The notes under the pieces are model-generated. The model saw only the letters and a list, made by a program, of their open reading frames with translations, searched no databases and was not told the origin of the DNA. From JAJECS01 sp034428595 (lineage in GTDB: Bacteria > Chloroflexota > UBA11872): 64,000 nt of DNA. Positions 33,490 to 43,080 of this stretch are shown here, piece after piece. How positions within the stretch are numbered: the stretch's first letter is position 1; each line of letters begins with the position of its first letter. The stretch covers positions 1-64,000 of the forward strand of contig DAOUHO010000110.1 of the NCBI GenBank assembly GCA_034428595.1, written 5' to 3'. The position numbers were made by a program, and so were the translations under genes.

Positions 33490-35233
33490 ATGGCGCGTGA
33501 CGGCAAGGTCAATGCCGGGAAGCTGAGCGACCTCGCGCCCGGCCGCTGCCACAGCCTGCGCGTCAACGGGCGCACGCTGGTGCTGGTCCGCGACGGCGAC
33601 GCCGTGCACGCGCTCGACAATCGCTGCCCCCACATGGGATTTCCGCTCGACCGCGGCAGCGTGGACGACGGAATCCTGACCTGCCACTGGCACCACGCGC
33701 GCTTCGACGTGACCACCGGCGGCACGTTCGATCTTTGGGCCGACGATGCGCCGGCATTCCCGACCGAGGTTATCGACGGCGAAGTCTGGATCGACCTGCG
33801 GGTCGATCGCGACGAGCTGGCGCATCACCGTCGCCGTCTGCGCGACGGCTTGGAGCGGAACCTGTCCCTCGTCATCGCCAAGGCGGTGATTGGCCTGCTG
33901 GAAGCCGGCGCGGACGCGCGCGAGCCGTTCCGAATCGGGCTGGATTTCGGCGTGCGCTACCTGGCGGAAGGCTGGGGTCAGGGGCTCACGGTGCTCACCT
34001 GCATGATGAACTTGCTGCCCCGGTTGCCGCGCGACCAGCACGCCCGAGCGCTGTTTCATGGGCTGTCGAACGTAGCGAGCGACTGCGCCGGAGCCGCGCC
34101 GCGCTTCCCTGCCGGACCGCTGCCCGACGCCCCCGCCGATCCCGCCGCGCTCAAGCGCTTGGTTCCGGCGCTCCGTCGAGGTTCGCGACGCCACGGGCGC
34201 GGAGCGCTGCCTGCTGACCGCCGTGCGGGCGGGCTTCGAGCCGGAGGCCCTGGCCGACATGCTCTTCGCCGCCGCGACCGACCATCGCTACCTGTCCAGC
34301 GGACACGTGCTCGACTTCACCAACAAGGCGCTGGAGGCGCTGGACATCGCGGGTTGGGACCTCGCCGGGGGCGTGCTCGCGTCGCTCGCGCGGGGCTACG
34401 CCAACGCGCAGCGCATGGAGGAGTCCAACGCCTGGCGGCGGCCGCACGACCTGGTGGTGATCCTCGAGGCGGCGTTCCGCGAGATTCCAGACGTATCCGC
34501 CCGGGTCGATCCAACCCCGTGGCCTGAACGCGCGGCGCTTGTCGACACCGTGCTGGGCGACGATCCCAACGCCATCGCCGACTCGCTCACCGCCGCGCTG
34601 CGCTCAGGCGTTGGCCCGGTGCAACTGGCGGAGGCCGTGGTTCAAGCGGCGGTCACTCGTGTTGCTCGGTTTCACGTCAGCAACGAGTTCGGCGACTGGG
34701 ACCGCGCGCTGCACACGCTGTCGTTTGCCAACGCGGTTCGCTGCGGCTTGATACGGTCGCCCTCCCGCGAGCTGGTGCGCGGCGTCTACGACGCGGCCAT
34801 GAGCGTCTACCTCGACCGCTTCCTCAACGTGCCGCCCGCCCGTGTACCGAGCCTCAATGGCCAGTCGCCGGCTCCGGGACCCGACCTGCTGCGGCAGCTT
34901 CCGGACATCCTGGACCGGCGGCAGCAGGTCGATGACGCCGCGCGGCTGGTGATCGAGTACCGGGCCGGCAATGGACACGACGACGATCTGCGGGCAGGTC
35001 TGGGCTGCGCGCTGATGCGCGAGGACCGCAACTTCCACACCATCCAGTCGATCGAGGCGGCGATGCGGCAGTTCGACCGAACGACGAAATCCGAAGACGC
35101 CACGCTGGCGCTGGTGGCCGGCGCGCGCTATCTCGCGGCGCACGCGCCAACGGTGCGCGCGCAGGGCCAAACGTTCCAGATCGCCCAGCGCCTCCACCGC
35201 GGCGAAGCGCTCTACGAGGAATCGCCGGCCTGA
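33490..35233 (+). pseudogene. Rieske [2Fe-2S] protein with large C-terminal domain, split by a frameshift near 34158
   Basis: From ATG 33490 (GGAGG upstream) the first frame gives a Rieske domain with CPHMGFPLDRG and CHWHHARFD (the two Cys-His cluster motifs), then a helical region as far as PADPAALKR. From about 34158 the matching sequence continues one frame over (FRRSVEVRDATGAERCLLTA, later SSGHVLDFTNKALEALD) to the stop at 35233. Removing one T from CGCTTGG at 34156-34162 would restore about 580 residues in one frame. The first frame then runs on only as Arg/Gly-rich antisense-like sequence to 34527. It may be a real inactivation or a base-call error. The C-terminal domain is not identified. 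Confidence 0.75.
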
Positions 35234-35240
35234 CACTCTC

Positions 35241-35326
35241 TGTCATTCCGAGCCGCAGGCGAGGAATCAAAGGGGCAGGGAACAAGCACCGCGTCCTTAG
35301 ATTCCTCACGTTCGTTCGGAATGACA
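35241..35326. repeat. 86-base nested inverted repeat (MITE-like)
   Basis: Outer arms TGTCATTCCGA (35241-35251) and TCGGAATGACA (35316-35326) are perfect complements. Inner arms GAGGAATC (35261-35268) and GATTCCTC (35300-35307) are also perfect. There is no coding capacity. It starts 7 bases after the Rieske stop and lies between convergent genes. Confidence 0.75.
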
Positions 35327-35351
35327 CGTCAAGCCCGCCCCAACGAACCCC

Positions 35352-36476
35352 TTAGGCCGTCCCGTTCGTCGGCAGCTCGGCGAAGTCGAAGAGCTTCAGC
35401 GCCGTCTCGCCCATGATCTTGCGTTTCGTCTCCGCGGGAAACGGCTTGATCATCACCTCCCGCGGGTGGTCGAAGTCGTGGTGCGGCCAGTCCGAGGCGA
35501 AGACCACGTGGTCCCTGCCATCGATCAGGTCGATCAGCGTCACCAGGTCTTGTGGCCGCTCCGGCTCCTCGACCGGCTGCGTGCAGAAGTAGAACTCGCG
35601 GATGTAGTGGCTTGGCGGCTTCGTGAGCAGGGGCGCCTGGTGCCGCAGCTCGTGATACTCCTTGTCCAGGTGCCACAGGACGTAGGGCACCCACGACACG
35701 CCGCCCTCCGTGAACACGACGTTGAGGTCCGGGAAGCGCACCGGCATGCCGGTCTCGATCATGCTGAAAATGTTGGCCATCAATGCGAACCCGTGCTCCA
35801 CCGAGTGCCGTCCCAGCTGGGTCGCGAACTGCTCGGTGTTGAAGGGGAAGTTGGTGTGCAGGATCCCGCCGACGCTGTGCAGCATCACGGGGCAGCCGGT
35901 TTCCTGGGCGGCCTCGAAGATCGGGTCATACATCGTGTGGCCCCACAGGGGGCGGACCGCGCAGGTCGGCAGGAACACGCCGACGAAGCCCTTCGTCGAG
36001 CCGTATTTGCGAATCTCTCGGGCGGCGTCCTCCGGGTCCTGCGGCGCCGCAAGCACGGTGCCGTACAACCCCCGCGCCGGGTCCACCCAGTTCTCCGCCA
36101 GCCAGGCGTTGAAGGCCCGGGCCACCGCCGCCGCGAAGTCGGCCTGCGGCAGGACGGCCATGCGCAGCAGGAAGTCGGGAAATAGAATCCCGATGTCGAT
36201 GGACATGGCGTCCAGGTCCTCGCGCATCTGGTCGGCGGTCGCCACCGTGCGGTGCGTGAGGCCGCGTCCCGGCACCGGCAGGTCGAAGGGCGTGCTGGGC
36301 GCGTAGCCCGGAGCCTCCAGGTAGCGGCGCGGCACGTCGCCCAGATGTTCCAGGGCTACTCGCCACGGCTCGTCGCAATAGGGCGCCAGCGCTTCCGGCG
36401 GATCGTTGGCGTGCACATCGCAGTCGACGATGACGAGGTCGTTGACCGTGAGCGGACGTTCGCGCTGGATCGCCAT
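35352..36476 (-). CDS. Amidohydrolase-family (amidohydrolase_2) metal-dependent hydrolase
   Basis: 374 residues. The N-terminal metal motif is VIVDCDVHAND (D-x-H), followed by FVGVFLPTCAV, CPVMLHSVGG (His ligand) and FASDWPHHDFDHP (Asp ligand and HxH), the pattern of the ACMSD/LigW-type decarboxylase-hydrolases. It would hydrolyse or decarboxylate a cyclic or aromatic carboxylate. It differs clearly from the two paralogues at 44-47 kb. Single gene, with a 103-base gap to the secreted protein gene downstream on the same strand. Confidence 0.83.
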   Translation of the reverse strand: MAIQRERPLTVNDLVIVDCDVHANDPPEALAPYCDEPWRVALEHLGDVPRRYLEAPGYAPSTPFDLPVPGRGLTHRTVATADQMREDLDAMSIDIGILFPDFLLRMAVLPQADFAAAVARAFNAWLAENWVDPARGLYGTVLAAPQDPEDAAREIRKYGSTKGFVGVFLPTCAVRPLWGHTMYDPIFEAAQETGCPVMLHSVGGILHTNFPFNTEQFATQLGRHSVEHGFALMANIFSMIETGMPVRFPDLNVVFTEGGVSWVPYVLWHLDKEYHELRHQAPLLTKPPSHYIREFYFCTQPVEEPERPQDLVTLIDLIDGRDHVVFASDWPHHDFDHPREVMIKPFPAETKRKIMGETALKLFDFAELPTNGTA

Positions 36477-36579
36477 GAATGTGCTCGTTGGCTCGCGTGA
36501 GTCGGATTCTAGCCCGGAACGATCGCTACATGCAGACTCGCGCGCCCTGGTTGGGGGCGGCCATTTCCACTTGGCGGGT

Positions 36580-38853
36580 CTAGTTTGGTCCCGCCGTCGG
36601 CGCGCTTCCGGTTGCGGGGATCGTCTGGTACGCCACCGATTCCGGGATATCCGGATCGGTTGTCAGCGTGATGGCGTCCGAGTAGCGGACCGCGTGCGTC
36701 CCACCTCCGACCCAGGCCCAATTCTTGCCGAATGCGTTGAACGTCTGGCGCGGCGCGGCGAGCGTGAGTTGGTGAGAGCCGGGGCTGAGCGTTTGCTCGT
36801 TGCCGGCGTGGTCGGAGAGATAGATGGCCTCGGCGGATGGATCCTCGCTGGCGGTAAACGCAAGCGTCAGATCGATCGGTGCGCGGTTGCGGTTGTACAG
36901 CACGCTGGTTGTGAACCCAGGTCCTGGCAGATCGATCCGGACCGGCCCCGCGTACGCATTGGCCGCGCGCTCGCCACGAATGTCCGGCCGCTTCGTGCGC
37001 TCGGGATGTTGCCGGGTGACATGCGACATATAGCGCACGGCTACTCGCGCCCCCTGCCCTGAGATTTGCGTCAGCGGGTAGTTGATGAGCTTGTGGAGCG
37101 CAATTTCGTCGGCGCCGCCGACAAGGGCGTTGGCGACCGCCTGAATGATGAAGTGCGCCACATCCGTGTCGTCGAAGAACGCGCCCAGCCCGGGATCGTC
37201 CTGCAGGCCCATCTCCATCACGATCAGTTGGCGGCTCCCGGCCAGGGGGTCCGGCTCGCCCACCGTTGTTGAGAGATCGTCGAGCGCCGCGCGGTAGTTG
37301 GCGGTCATCTCGTATACCCGCTCGGGCTCCTTGTGCAGCGTCAGGGATACGTCATGGAACAGGAAGTTCTTGGCGACCAGAGCCTCGCGATCGGTCTGCC
37401 CGGCCAGGAATCTCACCCAGCCGTCCCAAAACTGCATCTGCCTCGGTGTGTTGTCACAGCTCCGGTCGACGACGCTGAGCGAGGGAAAAATCAGGCGCGC
37501 CCCAGGGTCGGCGGCGATCACGGCGTCGTACGCCACCTGCACGAGACGGTAGAGCAGGCGCTCGCGCTCGGCGTCGTCGATTTCGTCCGCGGCGGCTGGA
37601 CCCGAGCCGCCGGTGCGCTCCACCCATCGCTGGTGGGGTTCGCCGCCCCAGGCATAGCCCGGCATCCGCGGGCGACAGATATCCGGCTCGTTCGATGGGA
37701 TCCAGCGCGAGATCGGATTCAGGCCCGACGCCGGCCTGGCGGAGGCTCCGTCGAGCGGCCGACGGCTCTCGACCACGCCGCGGACGAAACGGCCAAAGTG
37801 GTTCTGCGGATCGTCGGCCGGCAGCTCCAGCCCGCTGGGCGGGTTGAATTTCGCGGGCTCGGACGACCCGCCGCCCGCGTACGCCGGCGTGAACTGAAGC
37901 AGTCCAACGACCTCCCTCGAGACGCGGAAGTTGCGGTCGGTGGCGATCGTGGGCAGTGCGGCGTCGCTGTACGCGTCCAGGCTGCTCCAGATGAACTGCT
38001 CCCGGTCCCACCAGAGCCCAAGGCGGTTCATGTGGTCGATGCCGGCGGCGACACCCTGCTCGCTGGCCAGGGTGCAGCCGAATCCGCGGTCGATTCCTCT
38101 GACCGTGCCGGGGAGATCGTCCGAAATGCTGGACGCTTGATCGGCCAGCGCGAATTCCTCGAGTACGACGGCGCCGCTTGGCAGGCGGCTGGGCCGGCCC
38201 TGGAAATACCTCTTGTAGTTCTGCCCCAACACGCCAAGGCGAACACGCCCACCCACGTTTTCAAGGCCAAGATTGGTGAAGAGATTTCGAATCTTGCCGG
38301 CAATGCTGCGCGGCTGGGATCGCGCGTCACCCGCCTGTAGGGCTGGATGGGCGGTGATGAATGCCGCAATCGTGGGATCAACCGCCGTCGTGCGGCTGTA
38401 TTGAGGCCAGCCGTCGAATTCGAGCTTCGTCGCGTTCGAGAAGCTGCGTGACACGGACGGCCCGGACACGATGAGATCGACGATCGGCGCCAGGCGCGGC
38501 GCGCCGCCGGCCAGCGGTTGGACGAACATCGCGCAGGCGAAGAGCTGATACCAGTTGTTGGCGTCGTGCCACACGCGGCTGATCGGGGGACCGTACCAGG
38601 CATGGCCGCCGGCCGAGTCGTAGAGCGACCAGAATCTCGGCCCGGCAGGGTCGTCGCGGACGTAATACCCCGACAGCCCTCCGTCGATCGGGAAGAACGC
38701 CCCGTCCACCGTCTCGATCGCATCCGGCGGGAGCAACTGCTCAGCGCCGAGGGCCGGTGGCGACGTCGAGATTCGGGCAATGGCGCCAGCGCCAAGCGCC
38801 GCCATCACGGCGAAGAGCCGACGCCGACTCAGAATGGCCATGCGTCTTGGCAT
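36580..38853 (-). CDS. Large secreted protein of unknown function, glycosidase-like features
   Basis: 757 residues from ATG 38853; the longer frame to 39027 was dropped because the signal peptide begins at the shorter start. SRRRLFAVMAALGAGAIARI is a twin-arginine-like signal. The N-terminal region (FWSLYDSAGGHAWYGPPISR, YQLFACAMFVQP) recalls repeats of exported Chloroflexota proteins. The middle part has NEPDICRP and VVDRSCDN, and IVMEMGLQDD, spaced like the acid residues of a TIM-barrel glycosidase. The C-terminus is a beta-sandwich (FTTSVLYNRNRAPIDLTLAF). The function is not established. The MMPL transporter gene lies directly upstream on the same strand. Confidence 0.65.
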   Translation of the reverse strand: MPRRMAILSRRRLFAVMAALGAGAIARISTSPPALGAEQLLPPDAIETVDGAFFPIDGGLSGYYVRDDPAGPRFWSLYDSAGGHAWYGPPISRVWHDANNWYQLFACAMFVQPLAGGAPRLAPIVDLIVSGPSVSRSFSNATKLEFDGWPQYSRTTAVDPTIAAFITAHPALQAGDARSQPRSIAGKIRNLFTNLGLENVGGRVRLGVLGQNYKRYFQGRPSRLPSGAVVLEEFALADQASSISDDLPGTVRGIDRGFGCTLASEQGVAAGIDHMNRLGLWWDREQFIWSSLDAYSDAALPTIATDRNFRVSREVVGLLQFTPAYAGGGSSEPAKFNPPSGLELPADDPQNHFGRFVRGVVESRRPLDGASARPASGLNPISRWIPSNEPDICRPRMPGYAWGGEPHQRWVERTGGSGPAAADEIDDAERERLLYRLVQVAYDAVIAADPGARLIFPSLSVVDRSCDNTPRQMQFWDGWVRFLAGQTDREALVAKNFLFHDVSLTLHKEPERVYEMTANYRAALDDLSTTVGEPDPLAGSRQLIVMEMGLQDDPGLGAFFDDTDVAHFIIQAVANALVGGADEIALHKLINYPLTQISGQGARVAVRYMSHVTRQHPERTKRPDIRGERAANAYAGPVRIDLPGPGFTTSVLYNRNRAPIDLTLAFTASEDPSAEAIYLSDHAGNEQTLSPGSHQLTLAAPRQTFNAFGKNWAWVGGGTHAVRYSDAITLTTDPDIPESVAYQTIPATGSAPTAGPN

Positions 38854-38980
38854 CTCGCTCGTTGCTCCGATCCTGCGGCGAAACCACAAACGACGGGAGG
38901 CGATTCCGCACCATCCGAGAGCTTCGGAGTCTGCGAACTCGCGCCCGGCTGCACCCGGCGGGCGGCTGACGAGCTTGCCT

Positions 38981-41329
38981 CTAGGGGGCGACGCCTGATT
39001 CGTCCACTTCAGTTGAAGACGCCGCATTCAAGCGCACCGGCCACAAGCTCCAGCGGCGCAGCAGGATTACTAGGCTGGGCACGAACAGCGCGCGCACCAC
39101 GAACGTATCCAGCAGCACGCCCAGCATGACGGCGAATCCCAGCTGGAAGATGTCGCGCAGGGGCAGCGTGGCCAGGATCGAGAAGGTGCCCGCCAGGATC
39201 AGCCCCGCCGAGGTGATGACGCCGCCGGTGCGGGCCACGGCCAGGCGCGTGCCCTCGACCAGGCCGCGCGCGCGAATCTCCTCGCGGACCCGCGTCATGA
39301 TCAGGATGTTGTAGTCGGCCCCCAGTGCGGCCAGGAAGATGAACATCCAGACGGCGTTCTGATAGCCCACGCCGGGATGTCCCATCAGGTTCTGGAAGAT
39401 CACCACCGAGATCCCCAGCGCGGAGAGAAAGCTCAGCAGCACGCTGCCGATGAGGTAGGTAGCGGCCACCAGGCTGCGCAGCAGCAGCAGCAGGATGATC
39501 CAGATCAAGACCACCACGATCGGGCCGACAAACCGCACGTCGGTGTTGACTGAAGCCCACGCGTCGGTTTGCAGCGCGGTTGCGCCGCCGACCAGCACCT
39601 CGGCGTCGGCCAGGCTGGTGCCCTCGACCGCGCTCCGCGCCGCCGCGCGAATTTCGTCGATGCGCTCGATGGCCGGGATGTCGTAGGGATCGTCCTCCAT
39701 CACGACATCCAAACGGGCGGTGGTCCCGTCGGGCGAGAGGAAGCGGCGCGCGGCCAAAAGGGCCTCCATGACCGCTTGCGTCTGCGGGTCGGCGTTCGCC
39801 GGCGGACGGGCCGTCGGTGCGCCAGACGGCGGCCCGTCCTGGAGGAATCCCGGGGGCAGGTTGGCGATGGCCGACTGGAGCACGCCGAGATCCACCGTGG
39901 GCGGCTCGCCCGTGGGCCGGGTGGGCCCGCTCACGCGCGCGACGCCTGGAATGTCGGCGACGACCTGGGCCACGCGGTCGACGTCCACCAGGCTGGCCAA
40001 GACGTTGTCGGTGCTGAGATAGACGTTGGTAGGCGCCAGATTCCCGGCGCCGAACGCGTCGTCCATGATCTGGGCGCCGATCTTGGACTCGGCGCTGTCC
40101 GGAAAGCCGTCGATGAAGCTGAAGCTCGGCTTGATGGTCGGCGCGCCGGCGGCGAAGACCACCAGCAGCACCAACGTGGCCGTGAAGGTGGCGACGGGCC
40201 GGCGGGCCACGAGATCGGCCACGCGCGACCAGATGCGGGAGTGCTCCGTGCCGGTCACCTGCATGCGCCCGGGCCAGAACGCCGCGCGTCCCAGCAGCAC
40301 CGCCATGGCGGGGATCAACGTGAGCCCGCTGAGCAGCATCAGGAATATCGCCAGCGCGAGCACCGGCCCCAGCGTCTGAAACGACCCGAAGGTGGCCAGC
40401 AGGAGCGCCAGCATGGCCGCGATCGTGGTGCCCGCGCTTGATGCGATCGCCGGCCCCACTCGGCGCAGCGCCACCTGCATGGCGCGCCATCGGTCCGGTT
40501 GCTGCCGCAGCTCCTCGCGGTAGCGGGCGACGATGAAGAGCGTGAAATCGGTGCCGGCGCCGAACATGAGCACCGACATCAACGCCGTTACCTGGCTGTT
40601 GAGCACCAGCCCGGCGTTGGCGGCCAGGGTCGCGACCAGCGACTGGGCGATGACCAGGGTCAGGCCCACCCCCGCCAGCGGCAGCAGCGCCAATGCCGGC
40701 GAGCGATAGATCAGCAGGAGCAGCACCAGCACCAGCAGCACCGTGAACAGCGTCACGCGGAAGTCGATCTCGGAGAACACCTCGACCGCGTCGGAGATGA
40801 TGCCTGCGGGACCGGTGATGGCGACGGTCAGGCCGGCGTCGGCGGTGCCGTCGCGCGCCTGGTCTCGAATCCAGCCGATGGACTCGCGGAAGCCCTCCTC
40901 CGCCGGCGATCCGCGGATCGTCACGATCGTCGTGACGGTGGTGCCGTCCGGCGCAAGCAGCGAGCTCGCCGCCGCGGGCGAGGAGGTGCTCAGCGCGAGC
41001 ACGTTTTGGATTTCGGGCGGGGCGTCGTCCGCTTGCAGCGCCTCGTCCACCCGCGCCACCGCCGCCAAATCCGAGTCGGACAGCCCTCCCGGTTGATGGA
41101 AGACGACGATCGCCGGAATTCCTTGCCCGCGCGGGAATTTCTCGCGGACCAGTTGGAGGACGCGCAGGGACTCCGAGCCATCCGGGAGGAAGTTCTCCTG
41201 CTCGTTGGTGGTGACGTCCGACAGCGGCGGCGCGGTGACGACCACGGCGGCGCCGACGACGATCCAGACGGCGATGACCACCGCCGCGCGCCGCCAGTTG
41301 GTGGCGAAGCTGGCAACTAGCCCAAACAT
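38981..41329 (-). CDS. MMPL/RND-family membrane transporter
   Basis: 782 residues, two repeats of one membrane segment, a large outer loop and five membrane segments. MFGLVASFATNWRRAAVVIA opens it; VTALMSVLMFGAGTDFTLFI and GADYNILIMTRVREEI are the paired TM4-like motifs with the buried Asp residues used for proton coupling (GxxxD-Y/F). The loop (about 40-190) begins NEQENFLPDGSESLRVL. MMPL proteins export lipids or drugs. The downstream secreted protein gene on the same strand starts 127 bases away, possibly cotranscribed. Confidence 0.87.
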   Translation of the reverse strand: MFGLVASFATNWRRAAVVIAVWIVVGAAVVVTAPPLSDVTTNEQENFLPDGSESLRVLQLVREKFPRGQGIPAIVVFHQPGGLSDSDLAAVARVDEALQADDAPPEIQNVLALSTSSPAAASSLLAPDGTTVTTIVTIRGSPAEEGFRESIGWIRDQARDGTADAGLTVAITGPAGIISDAVEVFSEIDFRVTLFTVLLVLVLLLLIYRSPALALLPLAGVGLTLVIAQSLVATLAANAGLVLNSQVTALMSVLMFGAGTDFTLFIVARYREELRQQPDRWRAMQVALRRVGPAIASSAGTTIAAMLALLLATFGSFQTLGPVLALAIFLMLLSGLTLIPAMAVLLGRAAFWPGRMQVTGTEHSRIWSRVADLVARRPVATFTATLVLLVVFAAGAPTIKPSFSFIDGFPDSAESKIGAQIMDDAFGAGNLAPTNVYLSTDNVLASLVDVDRVAQVVADIPGVARVSGPTRPTGEPPTVDLGVLQSAIANLPPGFLQDGPPSGAPTARPPANADPQTQAVMEALLAARRFLSPDGTTARLDVVMEDDPYDIPAIERIDEIRAAARSAVEGTSLADAEVLVGGATALQTDAWASVNTDVRFVGPIVVVLIWIILLLLLRSLVAATYLIGSVLLSFLSALGISVVIFQNLMGHPGVGYQNAVWMFIFLAALGADYNILIMTRVREEIRARGLVEGTRLAVARTGGVITSAGLILAGTFSILATLPLRDIFQLGFAVMLGVLLDTFVVRALFVPSLVILLRRWSLWPVRLNAASSTEVDESGVAP

Positions 41330-41750
41330 CTAGGGCAACCCTATGTCGGCGGTATTCGTCGGATTGTGAACAAATGTACGAAGCCTGACCGATCCGGTCT
41401 TCCGCGCGACGCCGCGACATCGGAGAATCGGCCCATGAGGGACGGGTTCCACGCTCGCACGAAACTGCCGTGGCGCGCGGCGCTGCGCCAACTGCTGGCC
41501 TTCGTCATTCCGGCGAAAGCCGGAATCCAGTCCGCGTTTCGCCGACTCCTGAAGCTCCTCGTTGACCCCATTGGACCCCGAGGCGTCGGTCCCATTCCTT
41601 CCGGCCCCAGGCCCCACGTCCCGGTGCGGGGCGCCTGGGAGTCCGCCTGCGGTTGGGAGGCGCGCTGGAACGTGTGGCTGGCCAGCCCCTCCAGCCCTAT
41701 GTGGCGCGGCGACGGAGAGCAGCCCCACCGCCGCTAATCCTGGCGAAACG
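41330..41750. other. 421-base intergenic region with one hairpin repeat
   Basis: Between the MMPL gene (its start) and the Ldh gene (its stop) no coding frame with protein-like composition is seen. It holds the ATTCC/GGAAT repeat at 41504-41530. The rest shows no clear promoter or RNA structure by eye. Confidence 0.5.
41504..41530 (+). repeat. ATTCC/GGAAT hairpin repeat
   Basis: ATTCCGGC (41507-41514), loop GAAA, GCCGGAAT (41519-41526), with GTC before and CCAG after. Same arms as the 15300 copy, with a GNRA-like GAAA loop. Confidence 0.75.
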
Positions 41751-42797
41751 TCAAGCGATAGCCAGCCCGAGCGACGCGGCGCTGTCCACCAGGTCCTGCC
41801 ACACGTCGTCGTGCAACGGAATTCCCTCGCGCTCGCGCTCCAGGCGGGTGCGGGCTTCGAGGTCGCCGGGCGCCAGCACTTCACTGAACCCGGGCGCCGG
41901 ATCCGCCGCGTGAACCTGGTCGACCAGCCGCCTCGCGCCGCTCAGATACGTGTCCATCTCGCGGAAGAGATCGGCCTGCGCGACCAGCATCGTCACGCCC
42001 TGGTGGCGCATGATGTCGCCCCCGCGTGTCTCCTCGGCAAAGTCATCCGATCCGGAGAAGATGCGTCCCAGGAACTCGGCGGCCATCATCAGCGCGTAGC
42101 CCTTGTGCGCCCCGAAGGGAATATGGGCGCCGCCGTTGAAGAACGCCTGCGGATCGGTCGTTGGATTGCCCTCGGCGTCGACGATGGAGCCCGGCGGCAG
42201 CGTCTCGCCGCGCTGCTGGGCGTTGACCACCTTCACCCCCGAGAGCGCCGTGGTCGCGAAGTCGAACATCATCGGCGGCGCGCCGGCGACGGGAAAGCCC
42301 ATGGCGATCGGGTTGGTGTGCAGCACGCGCGTGCGGCTGCCGTAAGGCACCGTCTGCGGGTCGACGGCGCCGAAGCCGCCGGCGCAGACCAGCGAGACCA
42401 GGCCCTCCGCCGCGGCCATCTCCACGTAGTGCCCCAGCCGTCCGATGTGGTGCGATTGGACCAGCGAAATGATCGCCAGTCCGGAAGCGGCCGCCTTGCG
42501 GATGCCGAGCTCGGCTCCGTACTTCGCCGCCACCTGCCCGAACGTCCAGTTGCCCGTGACCAGCGCCCCGGCGTCGAGGTCTTTGATGGCTTCCGGCCGC
42601 GCGCGTGGCAGCAGTTGATCGGCCTTGATCGCGTCGACGTACCCCGAAAGCTGGGTGACCCCGTGCGTCACGACGCCGCTCATGTCGGCAATGACCAGGT
42701 GATTCGCCACGTCCACTGCGTTCTCGTTTGATGCGCCGGCGGCGCCCAGGATCTCGAGCACGATCCGCCGCAGTTCCCCCGCCTGTTTCGTGACCAT
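41751..42797 (-). CDS. Ldh-family malate/L-lactate/ureidoglycolate-type dehydrogenase
   Basis: 348 residues. SGVVTHGVTQLSGYVDAI (about 39-56) is the conserved N-terminal block with the catalytic His; IISLVQSHHIGRLGHYVEMA, TNPIAMGFPV and IPFGAHKGYALMMAAEFL bind NAD and substrate. This is the type 2 malate/lactate dehydrogenase fold (YbiC, ComC, AllD), not the Rossmann LDH. It reduces or oxidises 2-oxo/2-hydroxy acids. It follows the orphan binding-protein gene across a 283-base gap with one repeat and no gene. Confidence 0.87.
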   Translation of the reverse strand: MVTKQAGELRRIVLEILGAAGASNENAVDVANHLVIADMSGVVTHGVTQLSGYVDAIKADQLLPRARPEAIKDLDAGALVTGNWTFGQVAAKYGAELGIRKAAASGLAIISLVQSHHIGRLGHYVEMAAAEGLVSLVCAGGFGAVDPQTVPYGSRTRVLHTNPIAMGFPVAGAPPMMFDFATTALSGVKVVNAQQRGETLPPGSIVDAEGNPTTDPQAFFNGGAHIPFGAHKGYALMMAAEFLGRIFSGSDDFAEETRGGDIMRHQGVTMLVAQADLFREMDTYLSGARRLVDQVHAADPAPGFSEVLAPGDLEARTRLEREREGIPLHDDVWQDLVDSAASLGLAIA

Positions 42798-42896
42798 GGC
42801 TTCGTCCTCCGCTCCCGCGCTCGCTACGACCGCCTGCTACCGATGGTGCGCGATGCAATGCCCGGCCGCCACCGGGTAGTCGGTCATTGTGGGGCC

Positions 42897-42923
42897 GTCA
42901 TTCCCGCGGAGGCGGGAATCCAC
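42897..42923 (+). repeat. ATTCCC/GGGAAT hairpin repeat
   Basis: ATTCCCGC (42900-42907), loop GGAG, GCGGGAAT (42912-42919). This copy fits exactly the ATTCCC-N8-GGGAAT form known for neisserial dRS3 repeats. Confidence 0.75.
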
Positions 42924-43080
42924 GCTCCACCTCACCAGGGGACGCACGGGATTCTCGCAGGCATCCTTCGCCTGACTAGGTCTTTCGAAAGTCTCCGGCG
43001 TGGATGCGCCAGGCCGACACTTCAGCAATTGGCGCGACGAGGCCTCGATATGACGACCTTCGTGAATTTCGCGGCCGCGG

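Noticed and set aside
34223..35233. Second half of the Rieske gene as an independent gene starting at 34223
   Set aside because: The GTG there has no ribosome-binding site and continuous coding sequence extends upstream in that frame to the frameshift point.
38854..39027. N-terminal extension of the secreted 757-residue protein
   Set aside because: The signal peptide begins at the shorter start and the extension has antisense-like composition.
41330..41884. Minus-strand open frame over the MMPL-Ldh gap
   Set aside because: It translates a hairpin repeat (GLDSGFRRND) and part of the Ldh gene in another frame.
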